From: Alicyclobacillus sp. ALC3
GTDB lineage: Bacteria; Bacillota; Bacilli; Alicyclobacillales; Alicyclobacillaceae
Assembly (NCBI RefSeq): GCF_028751195.1
Contig: NZ_CP066784.1
Span: forward strand, 1,922,001-1,986,000
Direction of reading: 5' to 3'
DNA length: 64,000 bases
The translations under genes and the position numbers were made by a program. The first letter of the stretch is position 1. Every line of letters begins with the position of its first letter. Of the stretch, positions 54,430 through 63,203 are shown one piece after another. Under the pieces are notes generated by a model. The model was not told where the DNA came from and ran no database searches. It worked only from the letters and a program-made list of their open reading frames with translations.

Positions 54430-55825
54430 GTTCGCTCCATTCGCCGCAGCCCATGGAGCACCGCCTGATCTGCCGTGAGGCCAGACCATTAGGTCGGTCC
54501 ATTTGGCGTTGGACAGATCGGATCAACTTCCACGGTTCGACGCTATCTGCTAAGATTCCACCCACGCCAGCACGATTGGAAAAATCGACCGGATGGGCCG
54601 GTATCGATGCGCACATTATCGTGATCTCAGTGCAGTCATGGCCATCACTGCGCGTGCGTGCTGACCGTGCAGCCCATTCGGTTCGTCATCGCGTAAAGGA
54701 TGTAAGCCGCTGCTCTTCAAGTTATCGGGCACGCATGTGGGGGTCTTCAGTCACTGAGCCAAGGGAGTGCTTCAGAGCAATCAAAGCACTCCCTGGTAAC
54801 CACTGGTGCGTTTATTTATTGGCGAAGAACCAGTTACTTTCGAAGTCATTTGTAGAGTCTATAAAGTATGCACCCGGGCATCACCCAATGTTAATCGACT
54901 GACCGCTTGGAATTCTAGCTTGCTCGAATTCCAACTACAGAATAGTGGTCAATAAACGCATTGCTGATGATGTCCGGCGCTATTCCAGCCCTCACCAAAA
55001 CACACGGGGGTGGAGAGAACTCTACAACGAACGGACATCCGTTGAACGATGATACTCCCGGCTCAAACGAAGTTTAACAATGAACGATGTGCAAAACGCT
55101 CAGATATGTGTTCCTTCCCCATTCGATACGCATTGCACTAACGCAAGACAGTTCGCTCTTGATCCATCCACGAAGCAGGCCGGTGATATGCGGACCTCAT
55201 TGTACTTTTCATGTCTTTCTGCGCATCGTCCCAGAACATTCAACACCAAACAGTTTTCATTTTTCTTAAATCTCCTCTCCGCTTTGCTGTTTGGCTATTC
55301 GCCCAACTCCCATTAACTCAAGCGGGGTTTCGTTGTCTCTTAATTTTGTACTAACCTATGAATCGTCCTCCCACGGCGATTACCCATTTTCTTAGTCCAC
55401 TGTGCTTATATCGGGGTGTATGTGGTGTTATCCAGCCGAAAGTTGCCTAAGCATGCCGGTGTATCGCCGCGTGCCGCAAAGTCTCCTCTTGAATGCTCAG
55501 TAAGGTGCGTGTACTCCCTGTCATGTGTGCCCAGCGCTGAGTTCGTTTCATTTACTCTGTCCGCCCCCTGAACTCATGGGGTAAGTAATTGCCTTATGGA
55601 CTTGTCATAGCTCATGGTCCGGCATAACATTAACATGAGGAACAGATTTCGATATCCAGTTTGGTTGTTGCAAGTGCACTGAACAGGTGAATGGGCGAAT
55701 TTTAACGCCTTATACGTCTTATCACAAGATCGGCAGATGTATCTTGCTAGGTGGTATGCAGACCAATTAAATGGAAGCCGGCCTAATACAAGAACCAGCA
55801 CACTCGACAAACCATATCTCTAAGG
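54430..55825. other. 1.4 kb without a supported gene
   Basis: Several short ORFs on both strands (for example 54327-54902 and 55080-55316) lack ribosome sites, conserved motifs and coherent composition. Probably decayed DNA; no remnant identified. Confidence 0.45.
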
Positions 55826-55835
55826 TGTGAGTAAG

Positions 55836-56534
55836 TTGAAACCATACACCATTCTAGTGGCAGACGATGAGCCCAAAATTGCGGACGTAATATCAGACTA
55901 TCTGCAAAAAGCCGGCTATTCAGTAGCGTGTGCTTATACTGGTCGTGATGCCATATCAATGACCGAAACAGTTCGCCCCTCCCTCGTTGTCTTGGACCTC
56001 ATGCTGCCAGACATGACGGGTGAAGAAGTATGCACACATCTTCGGACACGCACATCTGTTCCGGTTTTGATGTTGACTGCAAAGCACGCAGAAGAGGATC
56101 GGTTGAGGGGATTACTCTTAGGGGCGGACGATTACGTGACAAAACCGTGCAGTCCGAAGGAAGTCGTCGCACGGGTTGGGGCAATTTTACGACGGTCGTA
56201 CAGGGGTGAAACTTTAGCCAACCGACTTGTCTACCGCCATGGTAATCTCGTTATTGACGACGAGAAGCAACTTGCCTTGCGGGGTGGGACAGACGCATCT
56301 TTAACACTTATGGAGTACAGGCTGCTCGCCACCCTCTGTCGACATCCTGGTCGTGTATTCAATCGAGAGGAACTTATCGAAGCGGCTTTCGGGCTCGACT
56401 TTAGAGGGGAATCACGTGCAATCGATGCTCACATAAAGAATCTGCGCTCGAAAATTGAGGATGACCCTAAGCGACCCGTATATATTCAGACGGTGTATGG
56501 CATGGGCTATCGGTTTGGAATCTTAGAATCATGA
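55836..56534 (+). CDS. OmpR-family response regulator
   Basis: About 232 residues from TTG 55836 (AAGGTG eight bases before); GTG 55827 is possible but overlaps that ribosome site. Receiver: ILVADDEPKIADVI, LVVLDLMLPDMTGEE with phospho-Asp, DYVTKPCSPKEV. C-terminal winged helix: LTLMEYRLLATLCRHPG, IDAHIKNLRSKIED, VYGMGYRFG. Its kinase partner immediately follows but is cut by an IS, so the regulator has probably lost its signal input. Confidence 0.9.
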   Translation: MKPYTILVADDEPKIADVISDYLQKAGYSVACAYTGRDAISMTETVRPSLVVLDLMLPDMTGEEVCTHLRTRTSVPVLMLTAKHAEEDRLRGLLLGADDYVTKPCSPKEVVARVGAILRRSYRGETLANRLVYRHGNLVIDDEKQLALRGGTDASLTLMEYRLLATLCRHPGRVFNREELIEAAFGLDFRGESRAIDAHIKNLRSKIEDDPKRPVYIQTVYGMGYRFGILES

Positions 56535-56767
56535 GTATGCGATCCAAGTTGATGTTGACCCTTTTCTTAACGATGACGGCTCTTATCCTTCTTCTTGCCT
56601 TTGTACTTCGGCTCGAGATACACCAGTGTTTCGGACTGGCATGCGAGGAGGTTACGTCATTGCCATCATCTGCGTCGCTAGCGTTACAGAAGCGCTTCGA
56701 CGAAGCCTTAACTCAAAGTCTCATATGGACGCTACCGACCTTCGTCTTCATTATAGGCCTTATCGCC
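56531..56767 (+). pseudogene. Sensor kinase gene truncated by IS66-type element
   Basis: ATG 56531 overlaps the regulator stop as ATGA. 79 codons remain: one membrane helix (LMLTLFLTMTALILLLAFVL), a short external loop with two Cys (HQCFGLACEEV), and a second helix (FVFIIGLIAV). The IS begins at 56768. No HAMP, HisKA or ATPase part is found on the other side of the IS. Confidence 0.85.
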
Positions 56768-56843
56768 GTTACTACTCAGGTACCCGCTGAGTCCAGGCTA
56801 GAAATAGCTGGACTCAGCGGTCTTTTGTTTGTAGAATGGTGGT

Positions 56844-57707
56844 ATGCAGATACAAGGACGCCACCTTACCGAACAAGATATTGCATGGATACGTGAACTC
56901 ATCCATTGTCACCCTGACTGGAATCGCACTCGGTTATCGCGCGAACTGTGTGCGACTTGGAACTGGACAAACGGCAATGGCCAGCTAAAAGACATGGCCT
57001 GTCGTACCATGTTGCTCAAACTTGAGCGACTGAAATACATTCGACTTCCAGCCCCTCGCGCCGTCGGCGTTGGAAACGCGACAAGAATCGTTCGTTCCGT
57101 TGCCCATGACACTACCCCCGTTTCGGGTCCCTTGCGAGATCTGTTGCCGCTGCGAATCGAGATTGTAAAGACATCCGCATCATCAGTTTTGTTCCGACAT
57201 TTGCTCGCCGCATATCATTACCTGGGATTCTGCGGCGCGGTCGGTGAAAACATGAAGTATCTTGTCTACGACCGGTACGGACGCCCATTAGCGTGCCTGC
57301 TCTTTGGGTCTGCTGCTTGGAAAGTTGCGCCACGCGACGCGTGGATTCGCTGGACACCGGGTGTTCGTCGGAATTCCTTATCCCTTGTGACAAACAACAT
57401 GCGCTTTCTCATCCTCCCTTGGGTCACCGTTCCCAATCTGGCTAGTCATCTCCTCAGCCGCATCGCCAGTCGCATCTGCCGAGACTGGATGGACAAGTAT
57501 GGTCATCCGGTGCACCTGCTGGAGACGTTTGTCGAACAGCAACGATTCCGTGGCACGTGCTACCGGGCTGCTAACTGGATTCAAGTCGGCCAGACGCAAG
57601 GGAGAAGCCGCAATGACACGCACCATACCTTGAGCGTTACACGCAAGGATGTTTATGTGTATGCCCTGGTGCCCAATGCAAGGGAGGTACTTTCGAATGG
57701 AATTTGA
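56844..57707 (+). CDS. DUF4338 (DruA-like) protein inside the IS66 element
   Basis: 287 residues. N-terminal part HPDWNRTRLSRELCATWNW with following KDMACRTMLLKLER, typical of DUF4338; then HLLAAYHYLGFCGAVGENMK YLV in pieces, CLLFGSAAWKVAPRDAWI, NNMRFLILPWVTVPNLASHL, VHLLETFVEQQRFRGTCYRA. DUF4338 is the DruA protein of the Druantia anti-phage system, but is also common as an accessory protein of IS66-like elements. Here it is transposon-borne and overlaps the transposase start, so a role in transposition is the simpler view. Confidence 0.85.
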   Translation: MQIQGRHLTEQDIAWIRELIHCHPDWNRTRLSRELCATWNWTNGNGQLKDMACRTMLLKLERLKYIRLPAPRAVGVGNATRIVRSVAHDTTPVSGPLRDLLPLRIEIVKTSASSVLFRHLLAAYHYLGFCGAVGENMKYLVYDRYGRPLACLLFGSAAWKVAPRDAWIRWTPGVRRNSLSLVTNNMRFLILPWVTVPNLASHLLSRIASRICRDWMDKYGHPVHLLETFVEQQRFRGTCYRAANWIQVGQTQGRSRNDTHHTLSVTRKDVYVYALVPNAREVLSNGI

Positions 57708-59175
57708 ACTGGAATTTAAAGCAATGGAACGTGAATGCATTTTGCAAGTATATGAACAGGGACCTGATGCGGTTGTTGATTTGGTACGAGGACTCGTAGC
57801 TATCGTTGAGCAACAGGCGGCTGAAATCCGCGAGTTAAAAGAGCGTGTAAGGGTCCTCGAGAGCCAAGTGAACCAGAACAGCCGCAATTCCAGTAAGCCT
57901 CCATCTAGTGATGGATTTCGTAAACCAACGAATTCACGCCAGCCGGGTGGTAAGAGAGGCGGCCCCAAAGGGCATAGCGGGCACACTCTGCTCATGAGCA
58001 AGACCCCCGATGAGGTCATCGTCCACAAGCTTAACGCCTGTCCCAACTGTGCCGCATCGTTGGAAACGGTAGCCACGAAGGGCCTCGTGAAACGTCAGGT
58101 ATTCGACTTGCCCGCACCTCGTCTCGTTGTGACAGAGCACCAAGCCGAGGAAAAGCGCTGTCCCTGCTGCAATACATTGCAACGTGCCAGCTTCCCGGAT
58201 GGCGTCAAAGCTCCAGTGCAGTATGGGGATGGATTTGCAGCATGGACCACATATTTAAATGCCTATCATATGCTCCCTTTAGACCGAATCGGACAGTTCT
58301 ATGCCGACCTAACTGGACAACGGCCCAGTGAAGCGACCCTGTTGAGCCAATTAGAGAGCATGGCGGGTGCCGTGGAGTTAAGCGCCATCCCCGTCATTCG
58401 GGAGAACTTGTGCAATGCGCCGCTGCTCCATACCGACGAAACGGGTGTACGTATCGTCAACAAACAACATTGGTTGCATGTCGTGTCCAATCCAGAATGG
58501 ACGCTCATGGACACTTATCCACAGCGTGGTACCGGCGCGATTGAAGGCATGGGGATACTGGACACCTTTAAGGGCGTCGTCGTTCATGACTGCCTCTCGG
58601 CCTACTTCCGACCCATCTACTCATTTGAGCATGCGCTATGCAATGCTCACCTCCTGCGCGAATGTCAAGGTATCCTGGACAATGATGGACATCAGTGGGC
58701 TAAGCAGATGAAGGAATTGCTCCGAGGCGCTTGGAAGCTCACTAGGGACGCCCGGGAGAAGGGTCTCCCGCTCGCTGATGAAACCATTGCCGAGATTGAG
58801 ACGGCTTACGATGCCATTCTTGAGCTAGGCAAAACTGAATGGGCGCTGGATCCTGTGCCGACGAAAACAGGACCACGTGGACGAAAGTGCAAAAGCAAAG
58901 CCGCTAATTTAGGACAGCGATTTGAGTCGCACAAGGAGTCCATCCTTCGCTTCCTTTGGGATGCGAACGTGCCCTCTGACAACAACCAGGCGGAACGGGA
59001 CATTCGGATGACCAAGGTGAAACAGAAGGTCTCCGGGCTCTTTCGTACACAGGAGGGCGGTAAGACCTTCTCCGTACTCCGCAGCCTTATCTCTAGCCTG
59101 TTAAAACAGAACCTTCCTCTACTTCCTTCCCTGGTTTCGGTCCTTCGTGGCCAGCCGGTCTTCGCAGGGACCTGA
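57697..59175 (+). CDS. IS66-family transposase (TnpC type)
   Basis: 492 residues from ATG 57697 (GGGAGGT nine bases before; overlaps DUF4338 by 11 bases). N-terminal coiled coil with RELKERVRVLESQVNQNSRN, SSKPPSSDGF, a zinc-binding part (CPNCAASLE, CPCCNTLQ), then the DDE core: LLHTDETGVRI, VVHDCLSAYF and NNQAERDIRMTKVKQKVSG with the catalytic Glu. Complete, probably active. Confidence 0.94.
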   Translation: MEFELEFKAMERECILQVYEQGPDAVVDLVRGLVAIVEQQAAEIRELKERVRVLESQVNQNSRNSSKPPSSDGFRKPTNSRQPGGKRGGPKGHSGHTLLMSKTPDEVIVHKLNACPNCAASLETVATKGLVKRQVFDLPAPRLVVTEHQAEEKRCPCCNTLQRASFPDGVKAPVQYGDGFAAWTTYLNAYHMLPLDRIGQFYADLTGQRPSEATLLSQLESMAGAVELSAIPVIRENLCNAPLLHTDETGVRIVNKQHWLHVVSNPEWTLMDTYPQRGTGAIEGMGILDTFKGVVVHDCLSAYFRPIYSFEHALCNAHLLRECQGILDNDGHQWAKQMKELLRGAWKLTRDAREKGLPLADETIAEIETAYDAILELGKTEWALDPVPTKTGPRGRKCKSKAANLGQRFESHKESILRFLWDANVPSDNNQAERDIRMTKVKQKVSGLFRTQEGGKTFSVLRSLISSLLKQNLPLLPSLVSVLRGQPVFAGT

Positions 59176-59196
59176 CAAAAGTAGCCCAAAAAGTCT

Positions 59197-59242
59197 GTCG
59201 CAAGGGGTGTCCTCAACACCCCCTTTTGGGGTGCCTTGCGAC
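59197..59242 (+). terminator. Hairpin at the 3' end of the IS66 transposase
   Basis: GTCGCAAGG (59197-59205) pairs with CCTTGCGAC (59234-59242) around an inner stem GGTGT/ACACC and GGGGTG. It lies 21 bases after the stop and directly before the terminal repeat; it can shield the element from readthrough. Confidence 0.65.
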
Positions 59243-59299
59243 GGGGTACCTGAGTAGTAACCCTCATGGTGCTTATGTTACTTGAACATGATTGGAATG

Positions 59300-59900
59300 C
59301 GAACTGGAAAATAAAGAATTGATTCCGGGCACTCGCCCTTCCCCTGCTACGAGGGGAAGTGAGCCGAAGCGGCGGTGACTTGCTGGACACTGGCAAAGTG
59401 ACGAAGTCCGTGAGAAACGGGGTTTGCGGCGAAGCGGTTACGCCAAGATGAATCTCTAGGCTAAGTATGGGACGGTTGAGGAACACGAACCTATTAAACC
59501 GCATCTGCGGGTTGAAATGTCACCCCTGCCTACACCGCTTATCAGGCAGGTCTCGAATTCGTCTCAGACACACGTATGGGATGAGGCGGCGATTGTCAGC
59601 TGGAAATGTATGCTGGCCGACATGGAACTGCGGGGAGCGCGTAGCTAGACCGTAGTGTTCGAGACGACTTGCAGCAAGCAAGGATAAAGACTGCGATAGG
59701 CAGCCTCGCCCATACGCTATAACGTCCAACATGTGAACTGGGGAAGGTTTGTACAGATGCTAAGGGAGTGTGCCCCCGATGATGTACAAGCTGGCGGAGC
59801 CTCTATAGTAGTCCGAGGCCGTGAAAGACGGCTACATGGCGAAGAGAGGCAGTTTAAGTGGTTTGCTTGGCTAATTAGCTGACCGTAGAGAGGTGAAGAC
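59300..59900 (+). ncRNA. Group II intron ribozyme, domains I-IV (5' part)
   Basis: Structured, gene-free stretch directly upstream of the intron-encoded reverse transcriptase. Typical words of bacterial group II introns are present: GAGCCGAAGCGG, GGAGCCTCTATAGTAG, CCGTGAAAGACGG followed by CTACATGGCGAAG. The exact 5' splice site (usually GTGYG) was not located with certainty; the 3' domains V and VI are outside the window. Confidence 0.7.
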
Positions 59901-60191
59901 CTTTGATAATCAGCGAAATGCAAAGCAAACTGGCGACGTGGTCAACGGCGAACAAAGAGCGCAAATTTGATCGCTTATTGAGGCTAGTTGCTGACAGGAC
60001 ATGGCTAAGTGAAGCGGCCCGCATCACGCTGTCATCCGGCGGAGCCCGCACATCAGGTGTGGACGGCGTCGATAAGCAAATGATGGAGGAAGCTCTCCAG
60101 CAAGAGCTGACAACGATACGCGAAGAATTACTGGCGGGCACCTATACCCCGCTTCCTGCGCGTCGGGTCTACATCCCGAAAAGGAACGGTA

Positions 60192-60233
60192 AGCTCAGGC
60201 CACTCGGTATTCCGACGGTGAATTCATACTGCA
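60192..60233. other. Left attachment junction (attL)
   Basis: Intron-side half CTCGGTATT, core CC (60212-60213), element-side half GACGGTGAATTC ... CTGCAC. Palindrome partner of the right junction. Confidence 0.6.
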
Positions 60234-60291
60234 CGCCTCCCAATAAGGTTTTGGAATTGGAGAGCTAGCAACACTGTTGGTGCTAAACTAG

Positions 60292-62334
60292 CTAATTCAA
60301 ATGGCCTGACTTCTGGATTCGTTCCCGCAGTTCAAGTTCTTTCTGCTCATTCAAGTGAATTTCCCAAGGATACCCGGGAGCAGCTTTTGTCGCACTAAGA
60401 ATTCCACGATTGAGCCAGTAGTAGACGACCCCCGGAGCAATTCTAAGGCGCTCAGCAACTTCTTTGACGGATAGCCCATGACGCCGTGAAGTGTATCCAG
60501 GTATCTTGTGTATGTAGCGAATCCACTTGATCGAGTCAATCGTGAACATTCTGCCGTCTGGTGTGCGCATGCCTGATTCATTTAGCTGTTTTGCGATCTG
60601 CTGGTCGATCATCGTTTCGGAGAGCCTGCGGACGACCTCAACGGTTTCAGGTGAATGTTTGACCACCATATGTTGCGGTAACGGCTTACAAGCCCAGAGC
60701 TCTTCGCAATGTTGATTGCGCCATCGCAAGCCAAGCCGAACAGCTGGGTTCCTCGGTTCAGCGAATATGGTGACGTCTTCAATCATTAAACGAAGGATTC
60801 GTTTTCGGTCCTTGAATGTAGTGGATGGCTTGGACCAGATTCGAGGTAGCTCCTTCGCAAGGCTCAGAATTGCCACCTTATCGTGTTCGGTAGGCCGCCA
60901 ACTGCGGCGCTCCACATACTGGGTGTACTGCTCTTGAAGCTGCGCCAATTCGGTAAGCTTTTCATTCCATCGTGCCTCAAGGCTGCGCACTACCAGACGG
61001 TTTTCTGGCTCGACCTGCTGGTATTGTCTCTCGGCTCGATCTGCCTCGTACCGCGCCCGCTCTAGTGATAATTTCCAGCCCTTATCTGCATCATCTTCTT
61101 CGTGAAGCAGTTTGTCCATTACCTGTAGGGCAAGCTCTAATTCGGCTGGTTGTATTACCTGCAGCAGGCGCTCTGAGATGGCCTGGTCGATGCTCGGAGC
61201 CGGCACTGTCGTGCATGTGGCTCGGTGCCCATGTTCCCACCGTCCTTTGCATTCGTAGTGCGGAGAAATCCCACCGTTACCAGTGTAGCGTACACTCATG
61301 CGCCGACCACACTTCCCGCATATTACGAGCCCTTGAAGCAAGGCTGTACCTTCTCGTGCGGGGCCACTTTTCTCGAGGTTGGTACGATTCGAGTGTAGTT
61401 GCTTGAGATTCCTTTCGTATTCCTCCCATGTGACGTATCCCGGGTGATGGTCCGGAATGAACACCTCCCACTGCTCGCGAGGGAGCCGCACCGTATGATG
61501 AATAAACAGCCCTTGAGGATTCACACGTTTTTGGTCGCGATATCGACCAAAAACGTATGCGCCAGTGTACGCGGGATTGTACAGTACCCCTAGAACTCGG
61601 CTGTGGTTGAGTGTTCCCCAAACGAGTTGTCCGGCCCACGCACCACCGTAGGCCCGTTTTGGAAACCGAAGGCCGTTTTGGGCAAAGAACTGAACCACAC
61701 CGTAGGCGCTACCTGTCGTACGAAATGCACGAAAAACATTGTGAATGGCTGTTTGAACCTCTTCGTCAGGGTCCAACACTGTCTGTCCGTTGGCGTCATA
61801 CACATAGCCAACGGGTAGTGGAAAACGGAGTTCGCCCTTTTTTGCTTTGTTCTTTTTGCCGCCAATTAACCGAGCGCGTAAGAAATGCAATTCTGCCTCG
61901 CTCATGGTTCCTTTGAAACCAAGAATTAATCGGTCATTGAAATCTCGCAAATCGTAGATGCCGTCTTCATCCACTACGATGGTGTTGAACAGGCCACATA
62001 GCTCGAGAAGGCGCAGCAGATCCGCTGAAGAACGCGCCAAGCGCGAAATCTCCAGACCCAAGATTGCACCAACTTCGCCAAGTGATACTTGAGCCACGAG
62101 GTTCTGGAAGCCCAAACGCTGCGAACGGCCAGACCCTGAAATCCCGAGGTCCTCGTCGATGACCTGAATCTGTTCCGGAGCCCATCCCAGATCGATGGCC
62201 TTCTCCCGCAGAGCGTATTGGCGTTCCGTGCTCTCCCGGTGAAACCGGACCTGGGCTAGGCTCGATTGACGGATGTACACAATTGCTGGTCTGTTCAGGT
62301 GCTCTGGGTGAACCTTCGACGGTGCTGTCGTCAT
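60292..62334 (-). CDS. Large serine recombinase
   Basis: 680 residues from ATG 62334 (GGGGAGGA about nine bases before). N-terminal resolvase domain: IVYIRQSSLAQVRFHRESTE with the catalytic Ser in RQSS, EDLGISGSGRSQRLGFQN, GLEISRLARSSADLLRLLEL with Arg residues. Recombinase domain about 160-290, zinc ribbon CGKCGRRMSVRY ... CTT (partial), coiled coil about 410-470, and a C-terminal helix-turn-helix SVKEVAERLRIAPGVVYYWL. It integrates or excises the element via att sites. Complete gene, in intact frame. Confidence 0.92.
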   Translation of the reverse strand: MTTAPSKVHPEHLNRPAIVYIRQSSLAQVRFHRESTERQYALREKAIDLGWAPEQIQVIDEDLGISGSGRSQRLGFQNLVAQVSLGEVGAILGLEISRLARSSADLLRLLELCGLFNTIVVDEDGIYDLRDFNDRLILGFKGTMSEAELHFLRARLIGGKKNKAKKGELRFPLPVGYVYDANGQTVLDPDEEVQTAIHNVFRAFRTTGSAYGVVQFFAQNGLRFPKRAYGGAWAGQLVWGTLNHSRVLGVLYNPAYTGAYVFGRYRDQKRVNPQGLFIHHTVRLPREQWEVFIPDHHPGYVTWEEYERNLKQLHSNRTNLEKSGPAREGTALLQGLVICGKCGRRMSVRYTGNGGISPHYECKGRWEHGHRATCTTVPAPSIDQAISERLLQVIQPAELELALQVMDKLLHEEDDADKGWKLSLERARYEADRAERQYQQVEPENRLVVRSLEARWNEKLTELAQLQEQYTQYVERRSWRPTEHDKVAILSLAKELPRIWSKPSTTFKDRKRILRLMIEDVTIFAEPRNPAVRLGLRWRNQHCEELWACKPLPQHMVVKHSPETVEVVRRLSETMIDQQIAKQLNESGMRTPDGRMFTIDSIKWIRYIHKIPGYTSRRHGLSVKEVAERLRIAPGVVYYWLNRGILSATKAAPGYPWEIHLNEQKELELRERIQKSGHLN

Positions 62335-62486
62335 GAATTTGTTCCTCCCCATGCATTGCCGCAAGGCACGAACGCACCATCCCAGCTACGACCGTGATGA
62401 GCTCGTCCAAGCTTTGCGCGTCATCTCCGACCAATGCGGCTAATGCCGAACTAGACACGAACATCCCCTCCGACGAGGCCGACGAA

Positions 62487-62849
62487 CTATTCGTTATCTC
62501 GGCGTCGAAGCAGTTCTAGATTGAGCTCAGTCAGTTCCGAGAGAATGTCCTGTGCGACCTCATAATTTTCGAGCCCAGCTCGGACCCGTTGCTCCCAGGC
62601 TGCAGGAACGTAATCCATTTGCGTTTTACCATGATAAAAAGACGACAGGTATAAGCTTGTATGACCAACGCCAGTCGCGCAGTGACAGGTTGGCTTGCCA
62701 CACTTTACGTGTCGAGTGATAAGGGATCCGCGCAGAATCTGGTCCATTGGCGGCAGCGCCTTTAACAGCTGCCCTTTCCGCTGTTTGATGTCTTGCAAAG
62801 GAACAGATTTGAATCTTCTAGGTGCCTCGTTCTTATCAGTAGTATTCAT
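62487..62849 (-). CDS. DUF6788-like small protein of the recombinase element
   Basis: 120 residues. Conserved phrase: MDQILRGSLITRHVKCGKPT, then CHCATGVGHTSLYLSSFYHG, with three Cys (KCGKPTCHC) that may bind zinc. C-terminal helix (NYEVAQDILSELTELNLELL). Proteins of this type are found upstream of serine recombinases in compact integrative elements. AAGGAGG precedes ATG 62849. Possibly a recombination directionality or DNA-binding partner; unproved. Confidence 0.72.
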   Translation of the reverse strand: MNTTDKNEAPRRFKSVPLQDIKQRKGQLLKALPPMDQILRGSLITRHVKCGKPTCHCATGVGHTSLYLSSFYHGKTQMDYVPAAWEQRVRAGLENYEVAQDILSELTELNLELLRRRDNE

Positions 62850-62873
62850 AATAAGAAATTACCTCCTTGATTT

Positions 62874-63128
62874 TCAATTGTCAATTAAATTCGTTGCTGA
62901 GATCGAGGAATCATCTAGGCTTTGAAGGAGTTCGGCTAATTCCTTCAAGTCCAGTGCGTTAAATGGGGTGACCGGTTGGGAGTCGACGCGACACCAATCC
63001 GTCCAGGACTCTGGAACGCAGAGGACAGTGGAATCCGTTTGAAGAGAGCACAGAGCAGTCCCATTTACGTGCTTCACTTTAAGCAGGGCAAAGGTCTGCC
63101 CGTGGAGAGGATGAAATGGATGGGTAAT
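62874..63128 (-). CDS. DUF5372-like small protein of the recombinase element
   Basis: About 84 residues. ITHPFHPLHGQTFALLKVKH, STVLCVPESWTDWC and FNALDLKELAELLQSLDD match the pattern of DUF5372 proteins that precede DUF6788 and recombinase genes. No ATG, GTG or TTG lies before the conserved HPFHPL, the nearest being GTG 63077 inside the domain; the frame runs on to the attachment junction, so the true start may lie across attP in the circular form or be a rare codon (ATT 63128). Confidence 0.55.
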   Translation of the reverse strand: MTHPFHPLHGQTFALLKVKHVNGTALCSLQTDSTVLCVPESWTDWCRVDSQPVTPFNALDLKELAELLQSLDDSSISATNLIDN

Positions 63129-63159
63129 AGTTACAGATGCCGAAAGGGGATTGAGCTGA

Positions 63160-63203
63160 AGTGCATTTTGCGCTGACCGTCCCTTCCCTACGAGACAGGA
63201 TTG
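63160..63203. other. Right attachment junction (attR)
   Basis: Element-side half GTGCATTTTGCGCTGACCGTC in two parts (GTGCATTTTGCG, CTGACCGTC), core CC (63182-63183), intron-side half TTCCCTACGAGAC. Confidence 0.6.

Larger units (their letters stand above)
56768..59261. mobile_element. IS66-type element with DUF4338 passenger
   Basis: 2494 bp bounded by perfect 18-bp inverted repeats GTTACTACTCAGGTACCC (56768-56785 and complement at 59244-59261). Two overlapping genes inside: DUF4338 and IS66 TnpC-type transposase. The expected 8-bp target duplication is absent (TTATCGCC versus CCTCATGG), so one flank has been rearranged after insertion. Confidence 0.9.
60212..63183. mobile_element. Serine-recombinase integrative element in the intron gene
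   Basis: About 2.97 kb between two CC dinucleotides (60212-60213 and 63182-63183). It holds a large serine recombinase, a DUF6788-like gene and a DUF5372-like gene, all on the minus strand. Left junction ATT-CC-GACGG, right junction CGTC-CC-TTCCC. The two inner ends joined read ACCGTC-CC-GACGGT, a palindromic attP centred on the crossover; 15 of 21 positions of each half match. No other cargo. Confidence 0.8.

Noticed and set aside
54327..54902. 191-codon plus-strand ORF
   Set aside because: Runs antisense to the signal-peptide remnant; no ribosome site and no recognisable protein features.
56844..57707. A Druantia anti-phage system
   Set aside because: Only the DruA-like DUF4338 gene is present; it lies inside an IS66 element with inverted repeats, and no other Druantia genes are nearby.
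61967..62464. 165-codon minus-strand ORF overlapping the recombinase start (ATG 62464 with GGAGGGG)
   Set aside because: Only its first ~40 codons lie outside the recombinase gene; the rest is a low-complexity shadow frame. A short real gene there is possible but not supported by any motif.
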